A model generated the notes under the pieces. That model was not told where the DNA came from and did not search any database. It saw nothing but the letters and a program-made list of their open reading frames with translations. The position numbers and the translations under genes were made by a program. From Chloroflexota bacterium (lineage in GTDB: Bacteria > Chloroflexota > Dehalococcoidia > FW602-bin16), in the NCBI GenBank assembly GCA_004297765.1, contig SCTZ01000222.1:1-64000 (forward strand): a stretch of 64,000 nucleotides of DNA, given 5' to 3'. Shown in pieces: positions 16,916 through 26,500 of the stretch (position 1 is its first letter; each line of letters begins with the position of its first letter).

Positions 16916-18102
16916 TGTCGAGCCTCGCTTGTCTCGCTCCACAACGTTTCAAACGCGGACGCCAGGCGGGTAAGCTTTGCAGGTTGCTCACTATACGCAC
17001 TCTGCAAGTATCTCGTGACGGTACCGGGCACGTCTCCGGGATCTAGCCACGCTTCGTATTGCGGGGCAAGTGGCTCGGCATCGAACGCCCAACGAATAAG
17101 CAGGCGGGGTGCTGACCGGCGGATTTGCGCCTCCACTGCTCCACGCGATGCGACGGGCACTCCGGCAATCTCGAGTTCACCTAGCGGATCTATAGCAGTA
17201 ACGGTGGAGCAGAAGTTATCCACGGCATCGACGCCGTCCAGCGTCTGCCGGACAAAAGGAGTGCAGGTAGACAGCGCTAGGGGCTCTACTGTCGCCACTC
17301 CTCCAGGCGAGGTCGGCACCTCCACCAGCAATACCTGCGGAGTGTAATCTCTCTCCCCTAGGTCCCAGCGGTCCGGCGCGCCAGAATACCATGTAGGCTT
17401 GCCCGCACCAGCTATTTCTTGGGTCAGATGCAGATGGCCCATGGCATTATAACTTGTGAACTGCGGGAGGCGGGACGGTTGTAGCCACAACTCCCGGTCG
17501 TAACCGGTCTCGAACGCCAGATCAGGCCTTAACTGGGCCCCTGTTAGCAGCATATGCCCTGTGAAAACGGAGGGTATCCCCGGGGTCGCTTTGCGATACA
17601 GTTGCTCCACGTAGTACGCCAGCAGTCCAGATAACCCGGCCATCTGCTCCTCGGGTTCCGCCTCGACCTCACGTGGCTGCTCCCGGAGCCATCGCGGCCC
17701 AATATATGGGAGCGCAACAATTTGGAGCCTCTGGTCGAATACTCGATAGATACCAGGCAAGTCTGCGACCATCAACGGCCATTGCGAACCACCTGCCATC
17801 TCGCTCACGAGGAGGCGCATCAGTTGGAACAGATCGAGCGGGTCGTGATTGCCCCGCAACAAGAAGACGACCCGGCCTCGCTGCAGGTGGGTCCTCAGCT
17901 GCTCCAGAAACCGCCTTGCAACCTGGGCATGGTTTCCCTCTACGCGATCGGCAAAGACATCACCGGCTACTAGCAGAATATCGACGTTGTGCTGGTCACA
18001 AAGGCTCAGCACCTCAGCCAATACACGTTGTTCGTCTTTCTGCCGTGACTTGCCACGCCAGACGCTCCCTAAATGCAGATCAGAAGTATGCATCAGCTTC
18101 AT
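16912..18102 (-). CDS. sbcD: Mre11/SbcD-like exonuclease subunit
   Basis: A 396-aa Mre11/SbcD metallophosphoesterase, the nuclease partner of SbcC/Rad50. The phosphoesterase motifs are all present: HTSDLHLG (D8, H10), LLVAGDVFAD, LLRGNHDPLD, VFTGHML and MGHLHLTQEI. The C-terminal capping and Rad50-binding segment follows. Length is normal. The ATG at 18102 is preceded by AGGTGAG. It starts 42 bp after the HerA-like gene and overlaps sbcC by 4 bp. Order HerA-Mre11-Rad50 with NurA upstream copies the archaeal herA-mre11-rad50-nurA gene neighbourhood, which is uncommon in bacteria. Confidence 0.93.
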   Translation of the reverse strand: MKLMHTSDLHLGSVWRGKSRQKDEQRVLAEVLSLCDQHNVDILLVAGDVFADRVEGNHAQVARRFLEQLRTHLQRGRVVFLLRGNHDPLDLFQLMRLLVSEMAGGSQWPLMVADLPGIYRVFDQRLQIVALPYIGPRWLREQPREVEAEPEEQMAGLSGLLAYYVEQLYRKATPGIPSVFTGHMLLTGAQLRPDLAFETGYDRELWLQPSRLPQFTSYNAMGHLHLTQEIAGAGKPTWYSGAPDRWDLGERDYTPQVLLVEVPTSPGGVATVEPLALSTCTPFVRQTLDGVDAVDNFCSTVTAIDPLGELEIAGVPVASRGAVEAQIRRSAPRLLIRWAFDAEPLAPQYEAWLDPGDVPGTVTRYLQSAYSEQPAKLTRLASAFETLWSETSEARQ

Positions 18103-18144
18103 CGCTCACCTACCGATTTCCTCCGACCGACGGCCATTGGGCAT

Positions 18145-20070
18145 TCACCCTTCCGGCAAATTCAGAGGGAAGTCGTACTGTGTGGTCCCATGATTGTCTT
18201 CATCCGTGAACGCGGATTGCAGATCGGCAGCTGACAGCGACTGGCGGTCAGCCTCCGCTTCCTTCATAGCCCACGCGGGGAACGGTACGACTATGTTCAT
18301 CCAGCCACGACTCATTAATACCATCTTCTCCTCAGGACGAAGCGTGAGGGCACGCGCCTTCTGCGGCCGACTCAGCAAGTTGCTCCACGTCGGCGTCTCC
18401 AGTTCAACTGGGCTGCTAGCGCCCACTGCCTTTATCTCGCTGTTGCCAAAGATCGTTTCAGAAATCCTGCTCGCATGCTGTTGGGCGCCAAGGAGGATGA
18501 TGCCTTGGCTTCGCAACTGCGCTGCCACATGCTCGAAGAGTCGAGTGATTGGGTCCCGCGCTCCGCGAGGCGCGTACAGACCAAGCTCGTCCAGCACGAG
18601 AAAGTACACCTGCCCAGGGATGCGGGAACGCATTTGGTGCTCCTTCACCTGGTGCAACACCGCGGCCACGACGAACCTCCGAAGATCGTTGGGGAGGAGT
18701 GCTATGTCGATCACCAATGGATCGGTCGTTCCCTGAGCAAGGACCCGTAAGGGACGTCCCCACCCTGTCCCATGGTCGAAGATCGATTCTCCCTCGCGCT
18801 CTAAGATCAATCCCAATCGACTTAACAGAGCCCGACAGGTGGCGAAAGCGTGGATACGGTGGTCCCGTGCGGGATGGTCAGGGTCCCGAAGTGCGCCGCG
18901 GAGCCATGTAACCAACTCCGCGAATGATTGTGGCACACCGCCACCAGAGCGCAACTGGAGGCCAGCGGGGTGTTCGTGGTCGGCATTGCAGTCCTCAGCG
19001 ATTTCTCCCAGTACGTGGTCGAGCATGGCCATCATTGACTCGCTACTCTGAGTCTCCTCGGAGAATAGGAAGCTCCAGAGACCAAAACGAATCACGTCCG
19101 ATAGAGTCCAGTAATAGGTGTGAGTCTGCCGCTGAGGCTGGCAAGGTCGTAGCACACGTGCCACACCACGGTTTACTGGTCCGGACCCAACAGAGCAGGG
19201 CGCGAAGAACTGCGCGCCGGTGAAGGGTTGCGGCGAGACGCCCATGCGTTCCCATAATGCCCGTCCCTTGGCATCCAAGTGTCGGTTCCTAGCGTCGATG
19301 AACATCAGGTCGTTGCCTTTTACATTGAAGACGATAGGTCTGACACTGAAAGGCTCTCTCTCCGGATTACCGTCATCCCAACGGTGGGTCAAGTCGATGA
19401 GCGAACGCAGGATCACCAGCAAGAAGCTGGATTTGGTGCCGTGTCCTGCCTGGCCAGTGACATTCATGTGCCCGGCGCGATCCCCGCAAAGGTCGCGCAG
19501 GTCGATTCGAGCAACCCCTACCGTGCCCGCGCCGCCATTTCGCAGGAGTCCGATGGGCAGGCTCCAATCCTGCTGAGTCATGACATCGGTCATGCTTTCG
19601 TAGTCGTACGCCTTACCAGCCTCCGCCTCGCTGGATAGGAACACGGCGCTTTGCTCTACCGGCGGGGTCAAGAAGGGAGGATCGGTGCCAAGGATTGTTG
19701 CTTCTGCAAAGGTTACGCCTTCAAGAGCAAAGGGAGGCTCGTAATCCAGATCGCCGTCAAAGGCATCCATCTCCTCATCGATGCTCCGCCTGCGGCTGCG
19801 TCGGTACACTTCTTCCACCACACCATAGTAGGTGATCTGCCTGCCACCGACACTGCTATCCGCATGCACCAGTTGAGTCTTCTCCACCAGCGTCTCTTGC
19901 GGTACCCAGAAGAAGAATCGCCCCGAGGTGGACTCGAACCGGACGGGCGAGGCGACACGACCGATACATGGCGGAACTGTGCCTCCCGTCAACTCGCACG
20001 CGCTGTCTTCAAATTGCTCGCCGGGAATGGGCGGATCGGGAATCGCCTTATTCATCGATTCCTGAGTCAT
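18145..20070 (-). CDS. HerA/DUF87-like ATPase (second copy) with atypical P-loop
   Basis: A 641-aa HerA-type ATPase. N-terminal beta-rich region (about 40-130), then MNVTGQAGHGTKSSFLLVIL (P-loop at 206-215), an extended middle, Walker B YFLVLDELGLYAPRG, GIILLGAQQHASRISETIFGNSEIKAVG as sensor region, and VMLMSRGWMNIVVPFPAWAMKEA near the end. The P-loop reads GxxGxGTKSS, with a Thr between the last Gly and Lys, unlike the canonical GK(S/T) of the first HerA copy. I recall related bacterial ATPases with ATKTS at this position, so it may be a subfamily trait. The start at 20070 is fixed by GGAGGTG 6 bp upstream. It lies between the second NurA (50 bp) and Mre11 (42 bp), giving a probable translocase role in the end-processing complex. 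Confidence 0.82.
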   Translation of the reverse strand: MTQESMNKAIPDPPIPGEQFEDSACELTGGTVPPCIGRVASPVRFESTSGRFFFWVPQETLVEKTQLVHADSSVGGRQITYYGVVEEVYRRSRRRSIDEEMDAFDGDLDYEPPFALEGVTFAEATILGTDPPFLTPPVEQSAVFLSSEAEAGKAYDYESMTDVMTQQDWSLPIGLLRNGGAGTVGVARIDLRDLCGDRAGHMNVTGQAGHGTKSSFLLVILRSLIDLTHRWDDGNPEREPFSVRPIVFNVKGNDLMFIDARNRHLDAKGRALWERMGVSPQPFTGAQFFAPCSVGSGPVNRGVARVLRPCQPQRQTHTYYWTLSDVIRFGLWSFLFSEETQSSESMMAMLDHVLGEIAEDCNADHEHPAGLQLRSGGGVPQSFAELVTWLRGALRDPDHPARDHRIHAFATCRALLSRLGLILEREGESIFDHGTGWGRPLRVLAQGTTDPLVIDIALLPNDLRRFVVAAVLHQVKEHQMRSRIPGQVYFLVLDELGLYAPRGARDPITRLFEHVAAQLRSQGIILLGAQQHASRISETIFGNSEIKAVGASSPVELETPTWSNLLSRPQKARALTLRPEEKMVLMSRGWMNIVVPFPAWAMKEAEADRQSLSAADLQSAFTDEDNHGTTQYDFPLNLPEG

Positions 20071-20120
20071 GCTATACACCTCCATGGGATGCCGCCGAGA
20101 ATGCCGTAGGTATGCGACCT

Positions 20121-21176
20121 TTACAGCGCTGTCAATCTATAGAATCTTTGCATAAGAATGCTCCCTGAGGTAAAGAGCGCCCCAAGAAGTTGTTCGGCCC
20201 GTACTATCGGGTGGAGTGAAACAGGCGCTCTCGCGTAACTACTATCTAGAGAGCGATAAGCGCAAAGCGTACGGCACAGGTGCGCCACATACTCAACATC
20301 AGGACTGCACGAGCTTGCCCGCGCTTCAAACCAATGCAATGGCAGCTCAATCCTCACCAGTCCCCAGTTCGGCATTGTGCTTTGTGCTCCCGAAAGGCGA
20401 AGATACCACGAGACCACCGGCAGCTTCGCCTTTGGCAGCGAGAACAGTGGGGTGCGCTCACCGGGCTCAAGATCATAGAGAAGTTGCAGTCCCCTGGCAT
20501 GGAGGTAGTTTCGAGAATGCGTTTTTACGACGCCCACCACAGGAGACCATTGTTGATCGAATCCACCCGCACGCGGTTCAAGTCTCCCATCGACTATGGT
20601 AGGCTCAAGACTCGCCCGAGCCAGCACAGCTTCCTCCAGAGAACCCATTTCCGTGTTCGACCGATTCTGCGCCGCTTTCCGCATCTCTTCGAAGTCGTAG
20701 CTCAGCCGTCCCTGCGGAGGCCATGCCGAGAGCAGACGAAACCCGTGCCGCTGAAGGGCTGTTGCGAAATCCTCTACCTCGTCCCACGGAAAGGGCTCGA
20801 CCACCATGGAAACCACGCGATCGACGGCTGTGAACTCGCGGCGGCACGTCCCGTCTACCACACGAACTGATACGGCGCCGATCTCCGCGAGCCGAACTGG
20901 TACAGGAAATCCACCAGGCGCACGTAGCCAAGCTATGGTTTGACCCACATCCTTGCCGTCGATAAACCGGCGGGGGCACTCCGGCCAAGTACGCGGACCC
21001 CAGCCCACTGGTGTCTCGATCGGTTGCGCCGTCCAGGCGTTCGCGTCCATCTCGTAGTCGAGGAACACGTCTCCCGCCTCGTTTACGTCCTCCGTGGGAG
21101 CGTCCAACAAAGACGGTTGTGGGGCATATGGCGCTACCCTCCGGGCCGCATAGTCCCGCAGGAACTCTAGTCCCAT
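20121..21176 (-). CDS. NurA-domain nuclease (second copy)
   Basis: About 351 aa. NurA motifs: RRFIDGKDVGQTIAW (Asp about residue 73), a central acidic and hydrophobic block, TIVDGRLEPR (DGxL motif with the Asp intact), VVGVVKTHSRNYL (the basic motif following it) and a C-terminal VSWYLRLSG...NWGLVRIELP block. This copy therefore keeps the metal-binding Asp that is His in the first copy. ATG 21176 has GAGGG 7 bp upstream; the GTG one codon earlier is an alternative. It follows the ImmA-type gene within 10 bp and precedes the second HerA gene, so it is part of the seven-gene operon. Confidence 0.8.
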   Translation of the reverse strand: MGLEFLRDYAARRVAPYAPQPSLLDAPTEDVNEAGDVFLDYEMDANAWTAQPIETPVGWGPRTWPECPRRFIDGKDVGQTIAWLRAPGGFPVPVRLAEIGAVSVRVVDGTCRREFTAVDRVVSMVVEPFPWDEVEDFATALQRHGFRLLSAWPPQGRLSYDFEEMRKAAQNRSNTEMGSLEEAVLARASLEPTIVDGRLEPRAGGFDQQWSPVVGVVKTHSRNYLHARGLQLLYDLEPGERTPLFSLPKAKLPVVSWYLRLSGAQSTMPNWGLVRIELPLHWFEARASSCSPDVEYVAHLCRTLCAYRSLDSSYARAPVSLHPIVRAEQLLGALFTSGSILMQRFYRLTAL

Positions 21177-21186
21177 CACTGTTCCC

Positions 21187-21897
21187 TCATGGCAATCCCA
21201 GATCAGCCAGACGCCGCCGTATCGCCTGCTGGCTTACAAGGAACTCCGATGCGAGACGACGTGCCAGCACCTCCCTCCTAGCGCCGCATAGGTCGGTGTA
21301 CCGGTTCGTTAGTGCCCGACAGGTCTTCTCGGGCATAAGCACCCCGGCCGCAAATCGATTGGCCTCGTCTTCAAATCGCTCTACATCCGTGCTATCGATC
21401 GGCTTCGCCGCGTAGTCGATAGTGATCCGCCCGACACCAGCGACCGCGTGCGTGCTATCGTCCGGCGGAGCCAACTCCTCATCGAATTCCAGGTTATCGT
21501 CCCCCCTATTGGCCGAACCTGCTTCGATCAATGGCATGAAATGAAGCAGGAAATGCCCCAGTTCGTGTGCAACAGTAAAGCGGCGACGCACCAGCGGGTC
21601 TCCTTGATTGACGAGGATCCATCCGCCAGCGGTGTTCGCATAAAGGAAGCCGGCAAGCGATACCGTCGAATCTCCGGACGTGACCATATCCCGCCCTGCC
21701 CGAGCCGCAAGATAAGTCGCAGCAGTGTGTCGGGTCAGGCATGACACTTCGTTAACGACCAGTGGCTGGGCCGCTATCAGTAGACGCAATGGGCTTATGG
21801 TGACTTCCGTTCCCTCTGTTTTCAATCCAGCCGCTGCGTAGGCTGCAGCAATAGCCATCGCCACGTTGTCCGCGCTTGGTGTAGCTGTCTCACTCAT
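21187..21897 (-). CDS. ImmA/IrrE-family zinc metallopeptidase
   Basis: A 236-aa ImmA/IrrE (Peptidase_M78) protein. The zinc motif HEXXH is present as FTVAHELGHFLLHF, followed by a downstream ERFEDEANRFAAGVLMPEK segment typical of the family, whose Glu is the probable third ligand. Known members cut transcriptional repressors in response to DNA damage: ImmA of ICEBs1 cuts ImmR, and PprI/IrrE of Deinococcus cuts DdrO. No helix-turn-helix is fused here. It overlaps the preceding unknown gene by 8 bp and is followed by NurA-HerA-Mre11-Rad50, so a role as the damage or infection switch of this operon is a reasonable inference. Its substrate is unknown; the upstream unknown protein is one candidate. 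Confidence 0.85.
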   Translation of the reverse strand: MSETATPSADNVAMAIAAAYAAAGLKTEGTEVTISPLRLLIAAQPLVVNEVSCLTRHTAATYLAARAGRDMVTSGDSTVSLAGFLYANTAGGWILVNQGDPLVRRRFTVAHELGHFLLHFMPLIEAGSANRGDDNLEFDEELAPPDDSTHAVAGVGRITIDYAAKPIDSTDVERFEDEANRFAAGVLMPEKTCRALTNRYTDLCGARREVLARRLASEFLVSQQAIRRRLADLGLP

Positions 21898-22483
21898 TAC
21901 GCACCTCTCTTCGGCTACGTCGCCGAGGGCGCGAACGAGCGCGTGCCGCTGCTAGTTGCACTTCGCCTCGTTGGCGCGCAATTGCAAGCATCAGCGCCGC
22001 TCGCCGGAAGAGTTCCCAATACCGAGCGCTCGCCATCACCTGGAGTCGTGTTGCCAGGGAGAGGATCGTGGCCGAGGTAACCGGTGTAGGCAGAAGCTCC
22101 ATGCTTGCTAGGAGTGTCCGATTGACCACCAAGTCCGCCGGCAGCAAAGGCTGCCCGATAGCATGCTCCGCCTGAAGTCTAGCGGCTACATCCCCTATGG
22201 TGATCGGTGCCGGGACCTCGTCCGAGCCTACGAGCGCGCTTGGCAGATGCCGAAGCATGAGCTCACGTATGAGCCTAGATTGCTCGCTCACCGGCTGGAG
22301 TCCTGCATCTGCGTGCAAAACGGCGTTTACATCTGCGATCTGCCGATCAAGTTCCGCATCGGAAATCGCCTCGGTCAGTACTTTGGCCACCGCCTCGAAA
22401 TCCCCTCTATCGAAGGCTTGCACATACTCGTACAGCGAAAGTTCTCGGCGACGCTCATCATTTACATCGCGGTTGCCGTGCAT
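21890..22483 (-). CDS. Unknown helical protein between sigma factor and ImmA-type peptidase
   Basis: A 197-aa soluble, predicted mostly helical protein that I do not recognise. It begins MHGNRDVNDERRRELSLYEY, has an acidic N-terminal half, a middle with AITIGDVAARLQAEHAIGQPLLPADLVVNRTLLASMELLP-like segments, and an Arg-rich C-terminus (RARSRPRRRSRREVRNE) that could bind nucleic acid. There is no membrane segment and no zinc-binding HxxxCxxC anti-sigma motif. Its ATG directly abuts the sigma-factor stop (TAAATG) and its end overlaps the ImmA-type gene by 8 bp. This position is typical of an anti-sigma factor or a sigma-associated regulator, so it is a candidate partner of the sigma factor and substrate of the peptidase. 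That is inference from position only. Confidence 0.55.
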   Translation of the reverse strand: MHGNRDVNDERRRELSLYEYVQAFDRGDFEAVAKVLTEAISDAELDRQIADVNAVLHADAGLQPVSEQSRLIRELMLRHLPSALVGSDEVPAPITIGDVAARLQAEHAIGQPLLPADLVVNRTLLASMELLPTPVTSATILSLATRLQVMASARYWELFRRAALMLAIARQRGEVQLAAARARSRPRRRSRREVRNE

Positions 22484-23122
22484 TTACTGATCCTCTTTGC
22501 CAGCCCGCTCGGCGCGGTGGTATTCGGACGAAAGCCGGGCGATAGCCCGGCTAAGACGGACCCTTGCCGCGCCTGGTTTGATGCCCAGCGCGGCCGCGAG
22601 CTCGTCTCCCCGGAGGTTGTGTACAAACCTGTAGGTCAGCACGATCTGGTCGCTGGGTGACACGAGGTCTAGGAGCTCCTGGACGTGCTCCCATTCCAAC
22701 GTGGCCATGTCGTACATTCTCGTAAGGCTCTCCCCGTACGTCTCCCCGTCGGCAGCATCTGCGACTGAATCCAGAGTGTGGTATGAGTGTCGTCGCTGCT
22801 CCTGCATGTCGTGCCTGCGGTACTCGCGCAGGATGTTGGTGGCGATCCCGAGTAGCCAAGCATGGACAGATCGTGAGGGATCGAAGTGCTCCGCTCGGTC
22901 CAATGCACGGGCTACTGCCTCCTGGAGCACTTCCTCGGCCAAGGCAGTAATATCCTCCCGCTTTCTCGGCAGTCTCAGTTGCTCGCCCATTCGCCATATC
23001 AAGACCTCGATGCCACGTCGCAAATCGTCGCAGACGAGCTCGATACCCTCGCATAGGGTCTTCATCTCAACCGTTCGCACTGACGCCCGCGACTGCATTT
23101 CGGGCATGTCGTTCGGTTTCAC
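22484..23122 (-). CDS. ECF-like sigma-70 family RNA polymerase sigma factor
   Basis: About 212 aa from the preferred start. Region 2 is seen as LAEEVLQEAVARALDRAEHFDPSRSVHAWLLGIATNILREYRRHD, and region 4 as LVSPSDQIVLTYRFVHNLRGDELAAALGIKPGAARVRLSRAIARL. Regions 1 and 3 are missing, as in ECF sigma factors. The start is uncertain: the frame extends to a TTG at 23224, but GTG 23122 has AAGGTGA just upstream and ATG 23107 is also possible; a TATAGT lies near 23180 on this strand. It is the first gene of the seven-gene end-processing operon, so it may direct transcription of that operon or of other genes when released. Confidence 0.8.
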   Translation of the reverse strand: MKPNDMPEMQSRASVRTVEMKTLCEGIELVCDDLRRGIEVLIWRMGEQLRLPRKREDITALAEEVLQEAVARALDRAEHFDPSRSVHAWLLGIATNILREYRRHDMQEQRRHSYHTLDSVADAADGETYGESLTRMYDMATLEWEHVQELLDLVSPSDQIVLTYRFVHNLRGDELAAALGIKPGAARVRLSRAIARLSSEYHRAERAGKEDQ

Positions 23123-23561
23123 TACTTCACCTTTTCCCAAGCCCGGGACTATGGCAACTCTGCATTCAATCTTCTCACTATAGTATTGGTAGTTGCTCCC
23201 CGTTTTGTTACAGGTGGATATCAATTACATTGTGTGCTGGCCGACTCGCCGGTTTCTTGGATGGGCAGGATGCCCAGGCAAGGCGATGCGAAGGTAACGG
23301 ACGACTGGCAAGTTGGACTGACGAGAACTTGCCTGTGCCCTTTCAGCCATTATCGCCTCATTCGACCAAAGCTGCAAGAAGGCGCAGTCCTGGCCGATAT
23401 CCCGAGCACCTGGTGTGATCTTGTCAATTCTGTGGATAACTGCCTGTTCAACTCGCCCCCTCTTAGATAGAATGAAACCTGCTAGATGATCCACCTCGTA
23501 GGTCGTCGCAGCTTCCAGGTCAGACATTCACCCCGCGGGTGCTGAACAGGAGTACCAACCG
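23123..23561. other. Divergent intergenic region between the island sigma factor and dnaE
   Basis: No supported gene; short frames on both strands lack motifs. It contains one perfect DnaA-box-type 9-mer (TTATCCACA on the minus strand, 23431-23439) and a weak -10-like TAGAAT at 23468-23473 for dnaE. It marks the right edge of the accessory island; no tRNA, integrase or clear direct repeat is visible. Confidence 0.45.
23431..23439 (-). promoter_or_regulatory. Single DnaA-box-like site upstream of dnaE
   Basis: The 9-mer TTATCCACA on the minus strand is the consensus DnaA box. It stands alone about 120 bp upstream of dnaE, so it is not an origin. DnaA regulation of dnaE is possible, but a single 9-mer can arise by chance. 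Confidence 0.3.
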
Positions 23562-26500
23562 TTGCCCGATTTTGTCCATTTGCACGTACATACGGAGTTC
23601 AGCCTGCTGGATGGGATGGGGAAACTGGGGGCGCTCATAGAGCGCGCTAGGGAGCTAGGGATGCCGTCTCTGGCCATCACCGACCACGGGGCCATGTACG
23701 GCGTCATCGACTTTTATCTGAAAGCCAAGGCCGTGGGCATTAAGCCCATCATTGGCTGCGAGTTCTACGTGGCCAACGGTAGCCGGCACGATCGCAACCC
23801 GGCCGACCGAGCCATTCATCATTTGGTGCTGCTCGCCCGAAACCAGGTGGGCTACCGCAATCTGCTCCAACTGACCACCAAGGCCAACCTGGAGGGTTTC
23901 TATTACAAGCCGCGGGTCGATCGGGAGATCCTAGCACAACATAGCGAGGGGCTTGTGGCTCTCTCTGCCTGCAACGCCGGTCAGATCCAGCGCCTGCTGC
24001 TACAGGACCGCATCGAGGAAGCGCGAGAGACCGCCCGCTGGCACGCCGAAACCTTCGACCGCTACTATCTGGAGATCCAGCGCCATAACATCCCCGAGCT
24101 CGACGTCATCAATCCGCGCCTTATCGCTCTATCTCGAGAGATGGGGCTGCCGCTGGTGGCCACCAACGACGTCCACTACGTTCGCCGCGAGCACAGCTAC
24201 GCCCATGACGTGCTCCTCTGCATCGGGTCCAATGCCACTGTCAACGACGAGAAACGAATGCGGATGAGCGACAACTCCTATTATCTGAAGAGCGGCGACG
24301 AGATGGCCGAGCTATTTCACGATCTGCCGGAAGCTCTGAGCACCAGCCTGGAGGTCGCGGATCTGTGCGACCTGAATCTATCATTCGATCGCCTGCATCT
24401 GCCGGAGATCGAGCTACCCGAGGGCATGACCCCGGACACTTACCTCGAGAAGCTCTGCCGCGATGGTCTGGCCCGGCGCTACGAGAACCCGGATGAAACG
24501 GTCTGGCGTCGCCTGGACTACGAGCTGGACGTGATCCGGCAAACGCAGTTCGCCAAGTACTTCCTGGTGGTCTGGGACTTCGTCTCCTTCGCGCGCGGTC
24601 GTGACATCCCCCTGGGCGTGCGCGGCAGCGCGGCGGCTAGCATCGTGCTCTACTGCCTGGGTATCACCGACATCGAGCCCATCGCGGCCGGTCTGGTCTT
24701 CGAGCGCTTCTTGAACATCGAGCGCAAGGAGATGCCCGACGTGGACGTGGACTTCGCCGACGAGCGCCGGGGCGAGGTCATCGAGTACGTCAAGAACAAG
24801 TACGGACCAGACCACGTGGCCCAGATCATCACCTTCGGAACGCTGGGCGCCAAGGCGGCCGTGCGCGACGTCGGGCGGGCCCTGGGCATGACTTTCGCCG
24901 ACGTGGATCGTGTGGCCCGGCTCGTTCCCACCGCGCTCCACATGACCTTGGACAAAGCCCTGCAGGAGACTCAGGAGCTGCGCGACCTTTGCGAGGCGGA
25001 CAAAACCGTGCAGCACCTGGTGGAGACGGCCAAACAACTTGAGGGCATCTCGCGCCACGCCAGCACACACGCGGCCGGCGTGGTCATCTCCCGCGAGCCG
25101 CTGATGCTGAACGCTCCGCTCCAGCGCCCCAGCAAGGGAGACGAGCAGGGCATCGCGATGGTCCAGTACGACATGGGCTGCGTGGGCAAGATCGGCCTTC
25201 TGAAGATGGACTTCCTCGGGCTGATCAACTTGACCATCCTGGGCCAGACCAAAGAAATTATCAAGCAGCGGCGCGGTTTCCCGCTGGACCTAAACCAGAT
25301 TCCGCTGGACGATGCCCGCACCTTCGAGCTACTCTCGCAGGGCGAGACCACAGGCGTGTTCCAACTCGAAGGCGCGGGCATGCGCAAGTATATCCGCGAG
25401 CTGCGCCCCGGCTCGGTCCAGGAGCTGATGGCCATGATCGCCCTCTACCGGCCGGGACCTCTGGCGCACATCCCGCGCTATATCGACGCGAAGCACGGAC
25501 GCGAGGAGATCAAATACGTTCATCCCCTGCTGGAACCGATCCTGAAGGAGACCTACGGGGTCATCGTCTACCAGGATCAGGTGCTATTCATCGTGCGGGA
25601 AGTGGCGGGCTTTAGCCTCGGCCAGGCCGACATCTTCCGCAAGGCCATGAGCAAGAAGATCGCGGAGCAGATGCGGGCTCAGCGGGAGCAGTTCATCGAG
25701 GGCGCCAAGACCAAGGGGTTGACCGAGCGGATTGCCAACGAGATCTTCGACCTGATCGAGCCCTTCGCGGGGTATGCCTTCAACAAGGCCCATAGCGCCT
25801 GCTATGCCATGATCGCCTACCAGACCGCCTACCTGAAGGCCAACTACCCCGTGGAGTACATGACGGCCGAGCTGAACGCCCACGCGGGCGCGCAGGACAA
25901 GATGTCCATCGACGTCACCGAATGCCGGCGACTGGGCATCGAGGTGCGGCGGCCGGACGTCTCCGCATCCGACGTGCAGTTCTCGATCGAGGACCTGGAG
26001 AGCCCGTCCAAGGAAGGGATTGACGGAGCCATACGCTTCGGTCTGGCCGCCATCAAGAACGTCGGAACCGCGGCCGCCGAGGCACTGGTGGCCGCGCGCA
26101 AGAGCGAAGGTCCCTTCAAGTCGATCGAGGACTTCTGTCGCCGCGTGGACTTCAAGGCCATCAACAAGAGGGCCCTGGAAAGCCTGATCAAAGCGGGCGC
26201 CCTGGACTCTCTGGGAAACCGGGGTGCCCTGCTGAAGAACATCGACCGCCTGACCTCGCTGGGTCAGCAGCACCAGCGTCTGCGCGACAGCGGACAGGCC
26301 ACCATGTTCGATCTGTTCGGCGCCGAGGTGCCGGTGCCGTTGCCCAGCCTGGATCTGTCGGGCGACGACGTCAGCCAGAGAGAGCGCATGGCCTGGGAGC
26401 GCGAGCTGATCGGGCAGTCCCTCTCGGAGCAGCCGCTTGCCGCGGCTATGGTGGAGCTGTCGAAGTACACCACCGCCTTCTGCGCCGAGCTCACCGAAGA

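Noticed and set aside
17210-17224. TTATCCACG, DnaA-box-like 9-mer
   Set aside because: Inside the sbcD coding sequence, one mismatch, isolated.
23225-23527. 100-codon frame upstream of the sigma factor (minus strand)
   Set aside because: Plausible N-terminus but no motif and a weak ribosome site; the opposite-strand frame is equally open. Not enough to call a gene.
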